Source: Carposina sasakii
Lineage: Eukaryota; Arthropoda; Insecta; Lepidoptera; Carposinidae
Direction: 5' to 3'
Length of the DNA stretch: 64,000 nucleotides
NCBI GenBank assembly: GCA_014607495.2
Contig: CP053175.1
Coordinates: forward strand, 1,488,001-1,552,000
The translations under genes were made by a program, and so were the position numbers. The notes beneath the pieces are model-generated. The model was not told the DNA's origin. It saw only the letters and a list, made by a program, of their open reading frames with translations, and searched no databases. Shown piece by piece: positions 53,059-62,649 of this stretch. Numbering within the stretch: position 1 is the stretch's first letter; every line of letters begins with the position of its first letter.

Positions 53059-53604
53059 TTTGGCGCCCAACGATGGGTCTACCAAGTGACAACTCTTCTG
53101 ATGACTATGATGTTACGAGTATTTCAATGACTGTTACACATACACCGGGGTTGATCAAGGTTTAAGAAAAATATTCTATTCCACTACGCAATACACATTA
53201 ATTTCTTGCAATTTCATTAACCCAGATAAGCCTACTGTCCTATATTTAGGACAGTAGAAATAAAAAAATATCAGAATACCCTCTTTATCTAAGATTATTT
53301 AGTCTTATGATTTGCAGTAAGAAACGTGTCAGCTTTATTAGAAATGTATTTATTTATATTATTCTAGCAAAATAATATAAATAAATTACGTATAACTTGT
53401 TACAAATACTAGCGTACTATATATAGGACAGTAGGATAATAGTTAGTTTCAGGCTTATCTGGGTTAAAACATCGTTTGAATTTGAACAAATATTGAACAG
53501 TGCTTAATCTCCCGATAATTATCGTTGCGGGATAGCGAATCTACTTATCGTCGAAACAAATCGAAGACGCTGCATTCTGTGACTTTTTAAATAATCAGAA
53601 ATTG
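53059..53604 (+). repeat. PBS-like direct repeat, copy 1 (with insertion)
   Basis: Starts TTTGGCGCCCAACGATGGG, which resembles a tRNA-Lys-type retroelement primer-binding site. It continues through CATCGTTT, CTCCCGATAATTATCG and CGTCGAAACAAATCGAAGAC to CTGCATTCTGTGACT. A 243-bp MITE interrupts it. Confidence 0.6.
53221..53463. mobile_element. piggyBac-like MITE (243 bp) at TTAA
   Basis: CCCAGATAAGCCT and AGGCTTATCTGGG are perfect 13-bp inverted ends, flanked by TTAA at 53217-53220 and 53464-53467. CCC ends with a TTAA duplication are the known piggyBac signature. Subterminal CTACTGTCCTA and AGGACAGTAG motifs recur near both ends. No transposase. Confidence 0.85.
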
Positions 53605-53629
53605 ATTTAGATATTAAAAAATTCATTTG

Positions 53630-53840
53630 GCGCCCAACGATGGGGCTACTAAGTGGCAAAGATCGGCTCTTGTATGCTAGTTATTTCCATGACTGTCACA
53701 TGAATTTATTGCAATTACATTAAAACATCGTTTAAAAACCCATTCAATAGTGCTTAGTCTCCCGATAATTATCGTGCTCGGTTAGCGAACCTATTTATCG
53801 TCGAAACAAATCGAAGGCGCTGCATTCTGTGACTGCAAAC
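53630..53840 (+). repeat. PBS-like direct repeat, copy 2 (empty site)
   Basis: TTTGGCGCCCAACGATGGGG, CAATTACATTAAAACATCG (one TTAA, no insertion), CTCCCGATAATTATCG, CGTCGAAACAAATCGAAGGC and CTGCATTCTGTGACT. It is collinear with copy 1 except for the MITE and small differences. Confidence 0.65.
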
Positions 53841-53963
53841 GGAGCGCTGCTGTCGGTGCGGTCCATAAATCAGAAGTGGGATGAACGGAACCGAATCCGA
53901 TTGGGTTTAACTAGGATGAATTTTTTTAAAGCGGAATTAATCTGGTATAGTATATAATATATC

Positions 53964-54365
53964 GAAAGCATACAAAAAAAGTTTATTAAGTTCCTGTGCT
54001 ACCGAACCAATGATTGCTATGACTCCTGCAATTACACAAACCTTTGCAAAAAACACCATATCCTCCCTTTAGAGAAACGTCGCGAAATCTCCGACTTGGT
54101 CTTCTTCTTAAAGATTGCCTCCAGCGATATAGATTGCCCTGAGTTACTATCTCAGATAAGTCTAAATGTTCCTTCTAGGTCCCTTCGCCACAATAATCCA
54201 ATTTCCATCCCTCTAGTCTCAACGAGGTACCGGCAGAATGCATTCCTCATACGGGCGAGTGGTGCATTCAATAAACTTTCTAGGTGCATGGATCTCGACC
54301 TATTTGACACCGGATGCGGCAAGGTTAGGCGTCATCTTAGCAGTGACTTTTTCCTTAAATGTTAA
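53964..54365 (+). pseudogene. CR1/Jockey-like reverse transcriptase C-terminus
   Basis: The frame runs about 133 codons from the truncation point with no real start. It reads QKKFIKFLCYRTNDCYDSCN, then HHILPLEKRREISDLVFFLK, IASSDIDCPELLSQISLNVP and SRSLRHNN, ending VRRHLSSDFFLKC and a stop. The QKKF...C, LxxRRxxxDLVFLFK, DCPELL and VPxRSLR motifs are the conserved thumb and C-terminal segment of CR1/Jockey LINE reverse transcriptases. The palm motif and endonuclease are absent because of 5' truncation. A TTG at 54096 is not a start. Confidence 0.75.
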
Positions 54366-54633
54366 TCGTGGTATGTTAATTTTAATCGTGGTATGTTAAT
54401 TTTAATCTAGTTAATAATAATTACAACTCAATATTAGGTTGGTATTGGCAGTGAGTTGTGCCAAAGTGTAATTTCTGTATTTTGTTGTGTGCATGAATTG
54501 TATTCGCTCTGTTTCTATTTGTGGAGACCTGTTATTGGCCCGATGGTTCTAGTTCTTCTACTTTACTCTTTTTGTATCGCTGTTGGTCTTCCGAAAATTG
54601 TAAAATAAAATAAAAATAAAATAAAATAAAATA
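53964..54633 (+). mobile_element. 5'-truncated non-LTR retrotransposon with TAAAA tail
   Basis: Coding end 53964-54365, about 240 bp of 3' UTR and an A-rich (TAAAA)n tail at 54600-54632. An intact frame and clear tail suggest a fairly recent insertion. I could not identify the target duplication. Confidence 0.7.
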
Positions 54634-56124
54634 GCGGTAAGAATATTGGAATGTTGCAGGATTTAATTGGCATGTTGCAGTAATGGAGATATAACTACAA
54701 GTCAAAGTAAAAATATTACACCTAATTCGCCACCTAATTCTTTGTACACGTCGTCCTTGATCCTTCCTTCTTTTTATAAGGATTTCCCGATATTCCCCAC
54801 GGGAACGGGAGAAAGGGAAATCCCAAGTTTACGGGATTGGTATATGATTTAAACGGACAAAGTCGCAAATATCCAACACTCGTACATAAAATGGCGTACA
54901 CACAAGTATCCCGCGTTCAATCTCCCACCATCCCCGACCAAGATATTGCACTGCGCGCATATTCGCGCCGGCAATAAATCCCGCGCGCTGCAAACCGATA
55001 CAAATTGGCTTTTAATAACGCGTCCCTGCGGAACCACGGCGGTAATTAAGCGACATGATTGGCCGATGCATGGGCGAAGATCGACGAGGAGATGCCATAT
55101 TCAACACAAAAGAAAAACACTTTAAAAAGTTTATAGTATGAAATTTGTGTACAGCCTAGTCAATAGAGTTCGACTCGCACTTGGCAGGTTTTTTATTTTT
55201 ACATAGCGACTGTACAAAATTGTTCAGTTATCTTTAAGCCCAGTTATTGATATAGTTTCGTCTTTTTACATATGCAGTTATTGGTACCTACCTTTACCAA
55301 GTTCGCAGAGTTATCAAAACTTGCCCTCCAATAGGAAACTTTAATTTAGCGCGTTCAACCGCTATTGCTGAAAGTGTACTGAAAAACTTACATTACATAC
55401 ATAGTCTGTAGGTACCCCCAGGACTAAATGAAATTGCGCTAACGAGTAATTATTTGCACTATCTTTTTACATACGAAGTACATGTAGTAATTTGTCAAGT
55501 TGTTCGTTGAATTTGACTTTTAGATGCGAGGTGAGTTACTCGTATCTCCGTCAACCACACTCATACATCGCCAGCTCATCTGGAATATCTACGTTGATCT
55601 AATGAAGAAAGAGTATTAAAGCGTTACTTCAAAAGTCTGTTTCCATGAACTTTGTTGTTACGCCACCTCTTCCATGTCCTTCCTTCATGAGCCGACGCAA
55701 TCCGTGAGTTATTGCAATGGGCGCTATAATAATGCATTTGGTGCAATCCTAACTAGTAATTAATGCTGAAATGTACAAATGTATCGCATTGAAATAGGTG
55801 CATCAGTTTTTTTTTAAGTAAATGGGAACAGGACATGAAAATAAACTGAACTTCTAAATTGAATGTTACAAGTATTATAACAAAATTAGCGTACCGTGAT
55901 TACATATACGAATATTTCTAACCTTTTAGGTTTATTTAAATTTATATGATTATGATCAAGTTTTAAAGAAAGACAGCATCAACTTTATGCCTATCCTTTG
56001 TTTCCTAAAGTTCGATTCATGAGCTTCAGCCCCGTTTTGTTTTCGGTTTTTAAGACATGACAAAAAAATTCAGTTGTTCGACGGTTGATGACCCAACAAT
56101 TGTAGTAGGAACATTCCTACACAT
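54634..56124. other. Long stretch without recognised gene
   Basis: A GC-rich patch at 54890-55060 (ACTGCGCGCATATTCGCGCC) stands out. CTCGCACTTGGCAGGTTTTT at 55173 is a fragment of the repeat at 12150. Nothing coding was recognised. Confidence 0.4.
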
Positions 56125-56185
56125 AAGCATATCGCAGTCCACTGCTGGACGTAGGCCTCCCACGGCACGCCTGTACACGCCTTGT
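56125..56185 (-). mobile_element. RTE tail fragment (family R)
   Basis: CATATCGCAGTCCACTGCTG, GACGTAGGCCTCCCACGGCA and CGCCTGTACACGCC. Confidence 0.55.
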
Positions 56186-56694
56186 ACATTTCAGAATTGC
56201 CCATAATGCCGCTATAATGGCCGTCAATGAAACTGATTTTGAATTGACAAAACAATGGCGTAATAATCAAACAAAACAACAAAATTCCAGCTCAATCTAA
56301 TCCTGTACCACAGAAAGGTACAAATAAACCAAATAGACCTTGTAAATACCAAAGCAATTAGCTTCCATCTATTGTTCCCGACAATTTTAACAGCACACGA
56401 GTGGACAAAATAGGAACCAACCAAGCTTCCTTAGAAAAATATGAAAAAAAAACTATCGCTACTAGCGACACTATAGACTGAACAGATAACTCAGTGGCAA
56501 ATGTAACCAGATAGTTTAATTTACGCGGCGTCCATTTTGGCGCATCAAAGGCGTGTCGAAACTCACGACACGTGTCTTTCAAGAAAATGGAAGGATTTGT
56601 GGAGCTACCAAAGATAAATACAGTACGTTTCACCAAATAGATGCTATGGATGATGGCGCTAGTTACTATGTGTGGGACTACATTTGAGGATGAT
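56186..56694. other. Stretch with a family H fragment
   Basis: TTTCACCAAATAGATGCTAT and GATGGCGCTAGTTACTATGT (56626-56672) match 7330-7370. A 125-codon minus frame (56358-56735) runs into the neighbouring SINE and has no domain, so it is not called. Confidence 0.45.
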
Positions 56695-57023
56695 CTGATG
56701 ATGATCTCCGACAGTATTTCGGCCAAGGCGACCAATCTCTACGAATATTGGCCAGGTACGCAGGATATATTATAGTGCACAAGTGTGTGTGCAAACACAG
56801 ATGCACTCTCTATTCCCACACTGAGAGCCGACACGACCGGAGAGAGATCAGGCGCAGGACCAACGGTTTTACGTGCTTTCCGAGGCACGAGCTAAGTGAC
56901 AATTTTACAACATTAAAATCTGTACATTAAATAAATTTATTGGTACAGGCCCGTGACTGGGTGCGAACTTACGCCTCCCGCTTGGAACGTGCACGTCTTA
57001 ACCACTGGGCTATCACCGCTTTT
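56695..57023 (-). mobile_element. SINE family G, full-length (reverse)
   Basis: On the minus strand the tRNA-like head has GATAGCCCAGTGGTTAAGAC (A-box) and GTTCGCACCCAGTCACGGGC (B-box). The body follows with TGTACAGATTTTAATGTTGT, CTGCGCCTGATCTCTCTCCG and TTGGTCGCCTTGGCCGAAAT, then a GATCATCATC-type tail. About 330 bp. This copy allowed the truncated copy at 4529 to be recognised. Confidence 0.75.
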
Positions 57024-57211
57024 ACGGGTTCGAAAAGTAATGCGAAAACTTTGGTAAATATAAATTTCGAAAGAACCTCACCCGAACCCATTAATAATGT
57101 GATAAGGGCAGGAAGATGATGATCAGTGGGTAAGATCGCTACATCAGCTAAAGCTTGAAATCATCAGCAGGCCTATTAGCTATGGCAATACGGAGGCTGT
57201 TGTCCGGTGAT
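57024..57211. other. Spacer without recognised feature
   Basis: No supported feature. Confidence 0.45.
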
Positions 57212-57313
57212 GATGCGGGGCTTCATTATACATATCCTTCCATAGTAGACTCTTACGGCATGCACGAAAGAAGATGCAGCTGATGTATTCTAGTGAAGCC
57301 CCGCATAAGCACA
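57212..57313. repeat. Family A snapback (two 3' ends facing)
   Basis: TGATGCGGGGCTTCATTATA at the left and GTGAAGCCCCGCATAAGC at the right are inverted, enclosing CGACTCTTACG-like and GGAGATGCAGC-like family A words. Produced by rearrangement or a rolling-back insertion. Confidence 0.6.
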
Positions 57314-57554
57314 AGGAACCCACCGACATTAGAGGAGTTACAGTAAAATCGTTGGCAAGTCTAACAAAATGTAATAAAATCGGGATTCCGTAATTGCAAC
57401 TATAAATTTGTGCGGTTTGAAAACGTGACTCATGGAAGCCTGAAGATTAGCGAAGTTGTAAAAATAATGAGGACAAGTACCTATTTGATGACTTACAAAA
57501 AACTATTTACTTTGTTGTATTTCCCCATTTTCCCCATGAACCCATCTTGCGGTC
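57314..57554. other. Spacer without recognised feature
   Basis: No supported feature. Confidence 0.4.
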
Positions 57555-57670
57555 TTCAAGTCGAGAGTGAACCGGTTTCTTTTAGGCAAGCGCGCTCCAT
57601 CTTAGACTGCAACGGTGCTTACCATCAGGCGCGTTGTGGTCAAGCGTAAGCCTATTTAATATATATAAAA
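57555..57670 (+). repeat. LINE/SINE-like 3' end fragment
   Basis: GCAAGCGCGCTCCATCTTAG, ACTGCAACGGTGCTTACCAT and CAGGCGCGTTGTGGTCAAGC, followed by a TATATAAAA-rich tail. It resembles a 3' sequence common in lepidopteran genomes; class not assigned. Confidence 0.45.
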
Positions 57671-57689
57671 TAAAATTATATCTGTTCCC

Positions 57690-57945
57690 GCTAATGCAAG
57701 CTACGTGGTGCCGGCAGAGTTGAGTTTGTAGCACCCCTGCCTGCCCGTGGGTACGAGTATCGTACGAGGCGATTAAGGGTTTCTGGGAGGTGGGCAGCAG
57801 CGCCTCCCGTACTGACAACATAGTCCGAAAATCACACTGCGGTCACCAACCCGCCTGCCCAGCGTGGTGACTATGGGCAAAACCACCTTGTAGCGTGCTC
57901 TGGGGGAGGACTACATCCAGCATTGGACTGCAATAGGCTGAAGAA
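57690..57945 (+). mobile_element. Family R SINE-like element, fullest copy
   Basis: GTGGTGCCGGCAGAGTTGAG, GAGGCGATTAAGGGTTTCTG, CTGACAACATAGTCCGAAAA, GCGGTCACCAACCCGCCTGC, GACTATGGGCAAAACCACCT and the RTE tail GGACTGCAATAGGCTGAAGA with an AAG tail. Confidence 0.7.
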
Positions 57946-57951
57946 GAAGAT

Positions 57952-58020
57952 GCAAAACGTCGCTGTAGAATATCCTTCATGATCCTGCAGTTCTGGTATT
58001 CCCATTTTGGCAACACGTGT
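57952..58020 (-). repeat. Family A 5' fragment (reverse)
   Basis: AAAACGTCGCTGTAGAATAT, TCATGATCCTGCAGTTCTGG and TTCCCATTTTGGCAACAC. Confidence 0.6.
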
Positions 58021-58552
58021 GTATATGATATATTTATAATATTAAAACAGATTAGGGGCATAGCTTACTTATGTCCACATTTAAAAAATCGGGCAAGTGC
58101 AAATTTAACTCGCGTAAAGACTGTTCCGTAGGTACTAGGTAAAGCTTCTCTCCCTTAGTTTTAAATTAAAATAATACACATAATTAAATGTACGAAACAC
58201 TATTTAAAAACAAGGATAGTTTACACAAACGTATTCACAATAAAACGCAACTAGGAAACTGTTCCGGCCGAAAGTCAAAACCGCGTAACTCGAAAACGCG
58301 CAAAGTTGAAATCCACTCAGCGGACTTAAAAGTTACAAACAGGATTATCCGGTCAATGAGAGAGCTTTGCGGTCAACAAAAGGCGGTAAGTCGCGTTAAG
58401 CTGTTTTCAGGGCGGTTTCTACTTTTTTTCTATTACTCATAATGCTATTGACCTGGGTTTGTTAAAGTGAGTAATTTCTTTATAATCTGAATACATTTGC
58501 AACACCTCTGTGATAAAGAATTCGTTTTAAGTGATTTTAATATTTCATATAA
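58021..58552. other. Stretch without recognised gene
   Basis: An 84-codon plus frame at 58188 is lysine-rich with no domain, so it is not called. Confidence 0.4.
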
Positions 58553-58762
58553 TATCTTCTCTTCCCGGGCATACTGTACAAGTCAGTAGAGGGACAAGAG
58601 GGTCTTGGTGTTTTGTAGGCGATGGGCTGACCACCTGTCACTACTAACCGAATTTGTACATCTCAACTATACCCTCAAAAATGGTCAGAAGTGACACCAT
58701 ATGGTTCTATCGGCCCTTGGTATAGGCGTGATTGTATGTATGTATGTATGTATGTATGTATA
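58553..58762 (+). mobile_element. SINE-like repeat, family C (copy 3)
   Basis: CTTCTCTTCCCGGGCATACT, AGAGGGACAAGAGGGTCTTG, GGCGATGGGCTGACCACCTG and ATAGGCGTGATTGTATGTAT with a (TATG)n tail. Confidence 0.75.
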
Positions 58763-59130
58763 TAATATACAGTTATGTTCCCTAACTGGGATAGTCAAAC
58801 TGCAGGATCACAAAGTAGATCCCACAGCCACGTTTAGCAAAGCGGGGCCAGATGTAAATGGTCAGTGACAGACAAGTCATTATATCTCATCGTCTGAGAC
58901 AACGCCCCTAAGTTCCTAACAGCCAATTTCTATAACTGATCTTGAGCGATTTTTTGCATATCTCAGATTTAATCTTCAATTGTTTTCATAAAAATTTCAA
59001 ATTAGAAATTAAAAAATACGAGATTCTCTTCTATCTCTCGTATTGAAATTGGCCGTAAGTCAACTCTTAGGACATGCACGGAAGATTTCAAAATCTTTAT
59101 GTATTTTAGTGAAGTACCGCATCAGCATAG
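58763..59130 (+). repeat. Family A interrupted by MITE D
   Basis: CAGTTATGTTCCCTAACTGG, ACAGCCACGTTTAGCAAAGC and CCCTAAGTTCCTAA lie left of the insertion. GTCAACTCTTAGGACATGCA and the GAAGTACCGCATCAGCATAG end lie right of it. Confidence 0.7.
58920..59055. mobile_element. MITE family D (copy 3), 136 bp, TAA duplication
   Basis: CAGCCAATTTCTATAACTGA to CTCGTATTGAAATTGGCCG, flanked by TAA (58917-58919 and 59056-59058). The interrupted family A reads across the joint as in other copies (AGTTCCTTAGTCGACTCTTA), which proves the insertion boundaries. Confidence 0.8.
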
Positions 59131-59768
59131 GGCTATTAATTTATATTATTATCTTGCCTTTATGTGCATTCAATTGAAAGCTTTCTTTCCATATAACAAA
59201 TGTTTATAGCGTTTATTTTTTAACTAGAAATAAGGACGTTTTAAAAAGGTTTGAATTTTTTTGCAACGTTTATCAACACAGATTTATCTAAGTATGCCTT
59301 GAAAAGGTAGCTCATATTTTATAATCATATTTTCATTTCAGACTAAGAGTTTATTTATTTTCAGAGAATCTATGCCTTTTGCACATACCTATGTGTAGGT
59401 AGATTAAAGTAGAATAATAAATTTAGTTGATAAAAGTTTGTTTATAATTAGATTGATTATATGTAGCGGCCACCAGCGAGTGTGTCCGCTTAAACAACTA
59501 TAGACTTTAACGTAAATAAGTAAACAACAACTAAATAAAATCTACCCAAAAAGCTCACCATCTAAAAAGTTTTCCGCAAGTTACTACCACAAAACAAACC
59601 ATCGAAGTTCTTGTAACAACCATTATAAATTTACAAAACTATGCAGATGTTACCAAAGCAGAATTAAACATTAAATCCATTCCAAATCGAGATTAGGGAC
59701 ACCCATGGAGCAGGTACAAGGAGCTGCGATAATTACGTAGCCTTCGTAACGCATTATGAACCAACGTA
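59131..59768. other. Stretch without recognised feature
   Basis: AT-rich. Nothing supported. Confidence 0.45.
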
Positions 59769-59795
59769 CACACACACAAGCACGCGCGCACGCAA

Positions 59796-59854
<59 letters not shown>

Positions 59855-59863
59855 CACACATCT
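59769..59863. repeat. ACGC microsatellite
   Basis: (CACG)n with a few variants, about 95 bp, next to a SINE F tail. The cysteine/alanine/valine/arginine frames read from it are artefacts. Confidence 0.95.
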
Positions 59864-59867
59864 TTCA

Positions 59868-60038
59868 TAACACATTAACCTAGTCCCACATTAAGATCCC
59901 TGAGGTCTTGTGTCGTGGGTACTAAGCAACGGTATATAAATACATAGATAAGTATAGAAACATCAATGACTCGGAAACAAACATCGATATTAATTCATCA
60001 TAATTATCAATGTTTGCACCTACCGGTATTCGAACCTA
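59868..60038 (-). mobile_element. SINE family F, head truncated
   Basis: ACACATTAACCTAGTCCCAC, GGTCTTGTGTCGTGGGTACT, AAGCAACGGTATATAAATAC and TGCACCTACCGGTATTCGAA. The head stops after the B-box. The ACGC microsatellite lies at its 3' tail. Confidence 0.7.
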
Positions 60039-60050
60039 CATAGATATATA

Positions 60051-60308
60051 AGGTCTATCGAAAATTTGTGATTATCTTTTGACACGAAACTAGGTAGGTA
60101 AAAAGAAACAACTTTCACTATGGGATCAACTCCGAAATATTTTTAAATAATCAGCTGTTCCATACATTTCAGTGTAATTATTCGAGATTGTATGGAACAT
60201 CTGATTTTTTTTTTTTCAATATTTCGGAGTTGGTCCCATAGTGAAAGTTGTTTCTTTTTACCTACCTAGTTTCGTGTCAAAAGATAATCATAAATTTTCG
60301 ATAGACCT
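60051..60308. mobile_element. Long foldback MITE, 258 bp, TA flanks
   Basis: AGGTCTATCGAAAATTTGTG at the left is mirrored by ATAAATTTTCGATAGACCT at the right, and pairing continues almost to the centre (GTTCCATACA with TGTATGGAAC). Arms of about 110 bp are nearly perfect. TA at 60049-60050 and 60309-60310. No coding sequence. Confidence 0.85.
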
Positions 60309-60312
60309 TATA

Positions 60313-60579
60313 CAGGGTGTAACAAAAAGGGTATGTTAAGCGAAAAGGTATGTAAATAGCCCATTATTGAGAACCTATTCCCAAAATTTTAGACTCGAAA
60401 TCACATATTTATTTTTCAAGATTGTATGAACATTCCTGAGTTGTTTAGGAATTCTCCATACTACCTGGAAAAATAAACATGCGATTTCGACTCTCAAATT
60501 TTGTGGGTAGGTTTCTAGATCCTTTTAGTGGGCTATTTATATAGCTTTTCGCTTAACATACCCTTTCTGTTACATCCTG
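60313..60579. mobile_element. Foldback MITE family P (copy 5)
   Basis: CAGGGTGTAACAAAAAGGGT at the left and CCCTTTCTGTTACATCCTG at the right with TA flanks. It directly abuts the preceding foldback element, separated only by two TA dinucleotides. Confidence 0.85.
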
Positions 60580-60611
60580 TATACACATTGGTTTGTTCTG
60601 CTCTACCTATT

Positions 60612-60745
60612 TGTAAATCTCAGGCGATGAGCAAGCAACTTGTCACTGATCTTATATATCTGTTCCCGTTATGCTGAACGTTGCTGTAGTACTCACTTTG
60701 TGGACCTGCAATTCTGGCTACCTCATTCTGGTAACACAGCCGTGG
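60612..60745 (-). repeat. Family A copy (partial, reverse)
   Basis: CTCAGGCGATGAGCAAGCAA, CTTGTCACTGATCTTATATA, CTGAACGTTGCTGTAGTACT and CTGCAATTCTGGCTACCTCA. Confidence 0.65.
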
Positions 60746-61984
60746 TATATATAGGTCATATCCTCTTTACATCTACTCCAGAGGCACAGCGCAATAACGG
60801 TCTCGGTCGAAAGGGCGTAAGCCGCAAAAGTCCCGAAACGTCAAATAAATACGACTAAGTCAACAATTAAGCAGATGGCGCTAGTGAGACGTCGGGCGCG
60901 GTGCGGTCAACCGAAATCCGAAAATTTAGTGTCATGGCGTCCTAGACTAATGCTTTGTTACGTTACGTTTGATATCCCGGATATTTTTGTTAAGGGCCAG
61001 ATTACTAAGGCAAGAAAACAACTACATATTTTGTTTTTTACACATAATTTTTTAACAATCGTCTTAAACTTTTTTTTACATTCGGATATTTATTTTTATG
61101 TTCACTTATGACAGTTTTATAACATATGTATAAAATAATTATGTGTACATATTTAATGGAATATCCTTAAACGAAATAAAGCCGACAGCTCAATTTAACA
61201 AAGCAATTTTTAACCGACTCCATTACGCTAAAAGAGAGTAACCCCAAATCTATAACAAAACCGAACTCAACTTGCAAAAACACTTTTATTCGCCATAAAA
61301 GCCATTCAGTCCTCCCTTTAAGTCGCCAGCTGAAGATTATTAGTTTCGGGGCTTAATTCGGCCATAATCACTGGCAAAAGCCACTTCCGGTCGGGCGGCT
61401 GGGAAAACCCTCAAAATTCGGGTAACGCCACTTTTAGCTTAGGTTACGATTCTTGGATAAAAGGTCCAAACGTTTTGTTCTTTTGTTTCTATATAAAAGT
61501 TCCGACGTGTTACAGCTTTTATCAATTAAAAAATTCGGATTGAAGAATTAGAATTAAATTGAGTAATAAACAGGCTAATATAGGATGTAACTGAAGGGTT
61601 GTAAGTTTTTTTAAACAGCCATAGTGAAATCTGGATTGCATAACGCATTGGTTTTTACTGTAATGCTATGTAATTTTTTATGTAAATAAATAAGCGAAAT
61701 ACTATGAAAATAAGCCACTATGAAGAACCTATCTACAGGATTTGAGACCACAAATTTGATTTCAATTCAGAATAACAAGTTCTACATTCTAGAGTTTTTT
61801 ATTTAGAAATAAGCAGACGCAGATGTACATGTTAAACATAATTACATGGAATGAGATCTAATTATAAAGCTACTAAGGAATTATCCATACAAACTTGAAA
61901 AACATGATGTTTCGAGTCTCAAATATCGTGGATAGGTTCCTCGCGAACTCTCAAAAACCATGAAAGATGAAAAGACAAAATAAA
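60746..61984. other. Long stretch without recognised gene
   Basis: A decayed family P copy is likely at about 61583-61945 (TAGGATGTAACTGAAGG, AAGCCACTATGAAGAACCTA, CGAGTCTCAAATATCGTGGA). The plus frames at 60640 and 60875 have no domain. Confidence 0.4.
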
Positions 61985-62035
61985 ATTTATAAAATTATTA
62001 ATAAAGAAAATGGAAAAAATTCTTCACCCGAGTAA
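61985..62035 (-). mobile_element. Tail fragment of the tRNA-containing SINE-like element
   Basis: AAAATTATTAATAAAGAAAA, TGGAAAAAATTCTTCACCCG and AGT are identical to 11076-11105. Only the tail and the last 9 or so bases of the tRNA-like unit remain. Confidence 0.7.
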
Positions 62036-62355
62036 AATTTAATTACCACCCTCATCCTCACCCTTAGCTACAAAATTCTAAATGCACCCCGAGAAATAAC
62101 TTCAAATTTTAATAAAGCTCATTCCTCGTTCATTAAGAACGTACCCAAAAATAATTATGTGTCTTTTTTTGTAGGCCCTATAATAAATTCTATAGACATT
62201 GGCAAGGATATCTCTGCGAAATCCATAGATTATACTCGTGCTTTGTTCTCGAGATGAGTAACCTGTAAGAAATAATTATTTTCTACCTAATTTAATTACT
62301 TGTAGTAGATGACCTAGTTATCACACTCCTTATCACTATTTTGAGGGTATCCCCG
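62036..62355. other. Stretch without recognised feature
   Basis: AT-rich. It ends in a run of 22 T (62356-62377) just upstream of the gene at 62493. Confidence 0.5.
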
Positions 62356-62492
62356 TTTTTTTTTTTTTTTTTTTTTTGTGGGTACCTAAAGCCTTCGTTT
62401 GGCCGCGTACCGCCCCGACCATCATTCTTGATTCTTGTGTCAATCACTCCGCACATTCTTTAATTTCGTTACGACAAAATCTTCGAGGCAAT

Positions 62493-62649
62493 ATGCCGAA
62501 ACGGAAGTGTCACGAAGATGATAATAAGTTAGCTAAAAAGTTACGTAAGATAGAAAAAATGTTGAACGAGTGTAAAAATCGTCGCAAAAGGATTATTTCG
62601 TCGTCATCAGATTCCGAGGACACGTCGCATTCTTTGCCTGACCTTAGCG
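62493..62649 (+). CDS. DIRS-type retroelement Gag-like ORF1, exon 1
   Basis: The ATG at 62493 starts a basic, charged N-terminus (MPKRKCHEDDNKLAKKLRKI, then KNRRKRIISSSSDSEDTSHS). It contains likely nuclear localisation clusters, a short helical segment and a serine/aspartate-rich stretch, with a phase-1 splice after residue 52. The donor AGCG/GTAAGTCATT at 62650 matches the consensus well; without splicing the frame stops about seven codons later (SGKSLNF then a stop). The open frame extends 39 codons upstream of this ATG but without features, so this methionine is preferred. It is followed by a 451-bp intron and the long exon at 63101. Assignment rests on exon 2. What is seen: the frame and splice signals. 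What is inferred: that both exons form one protein. Confidence 0.6.

Noticed and set aside
56358..56735. 125-codon minus frame
   Set aside because: It runs into a SINE and a family H repeat and shows no domain; hydrophobicity reflects AT-rich composition.
59671..59875. Cysteine/valine/arginine-repeat frames
   Set aside because: They translate an ACGC microsatellite.
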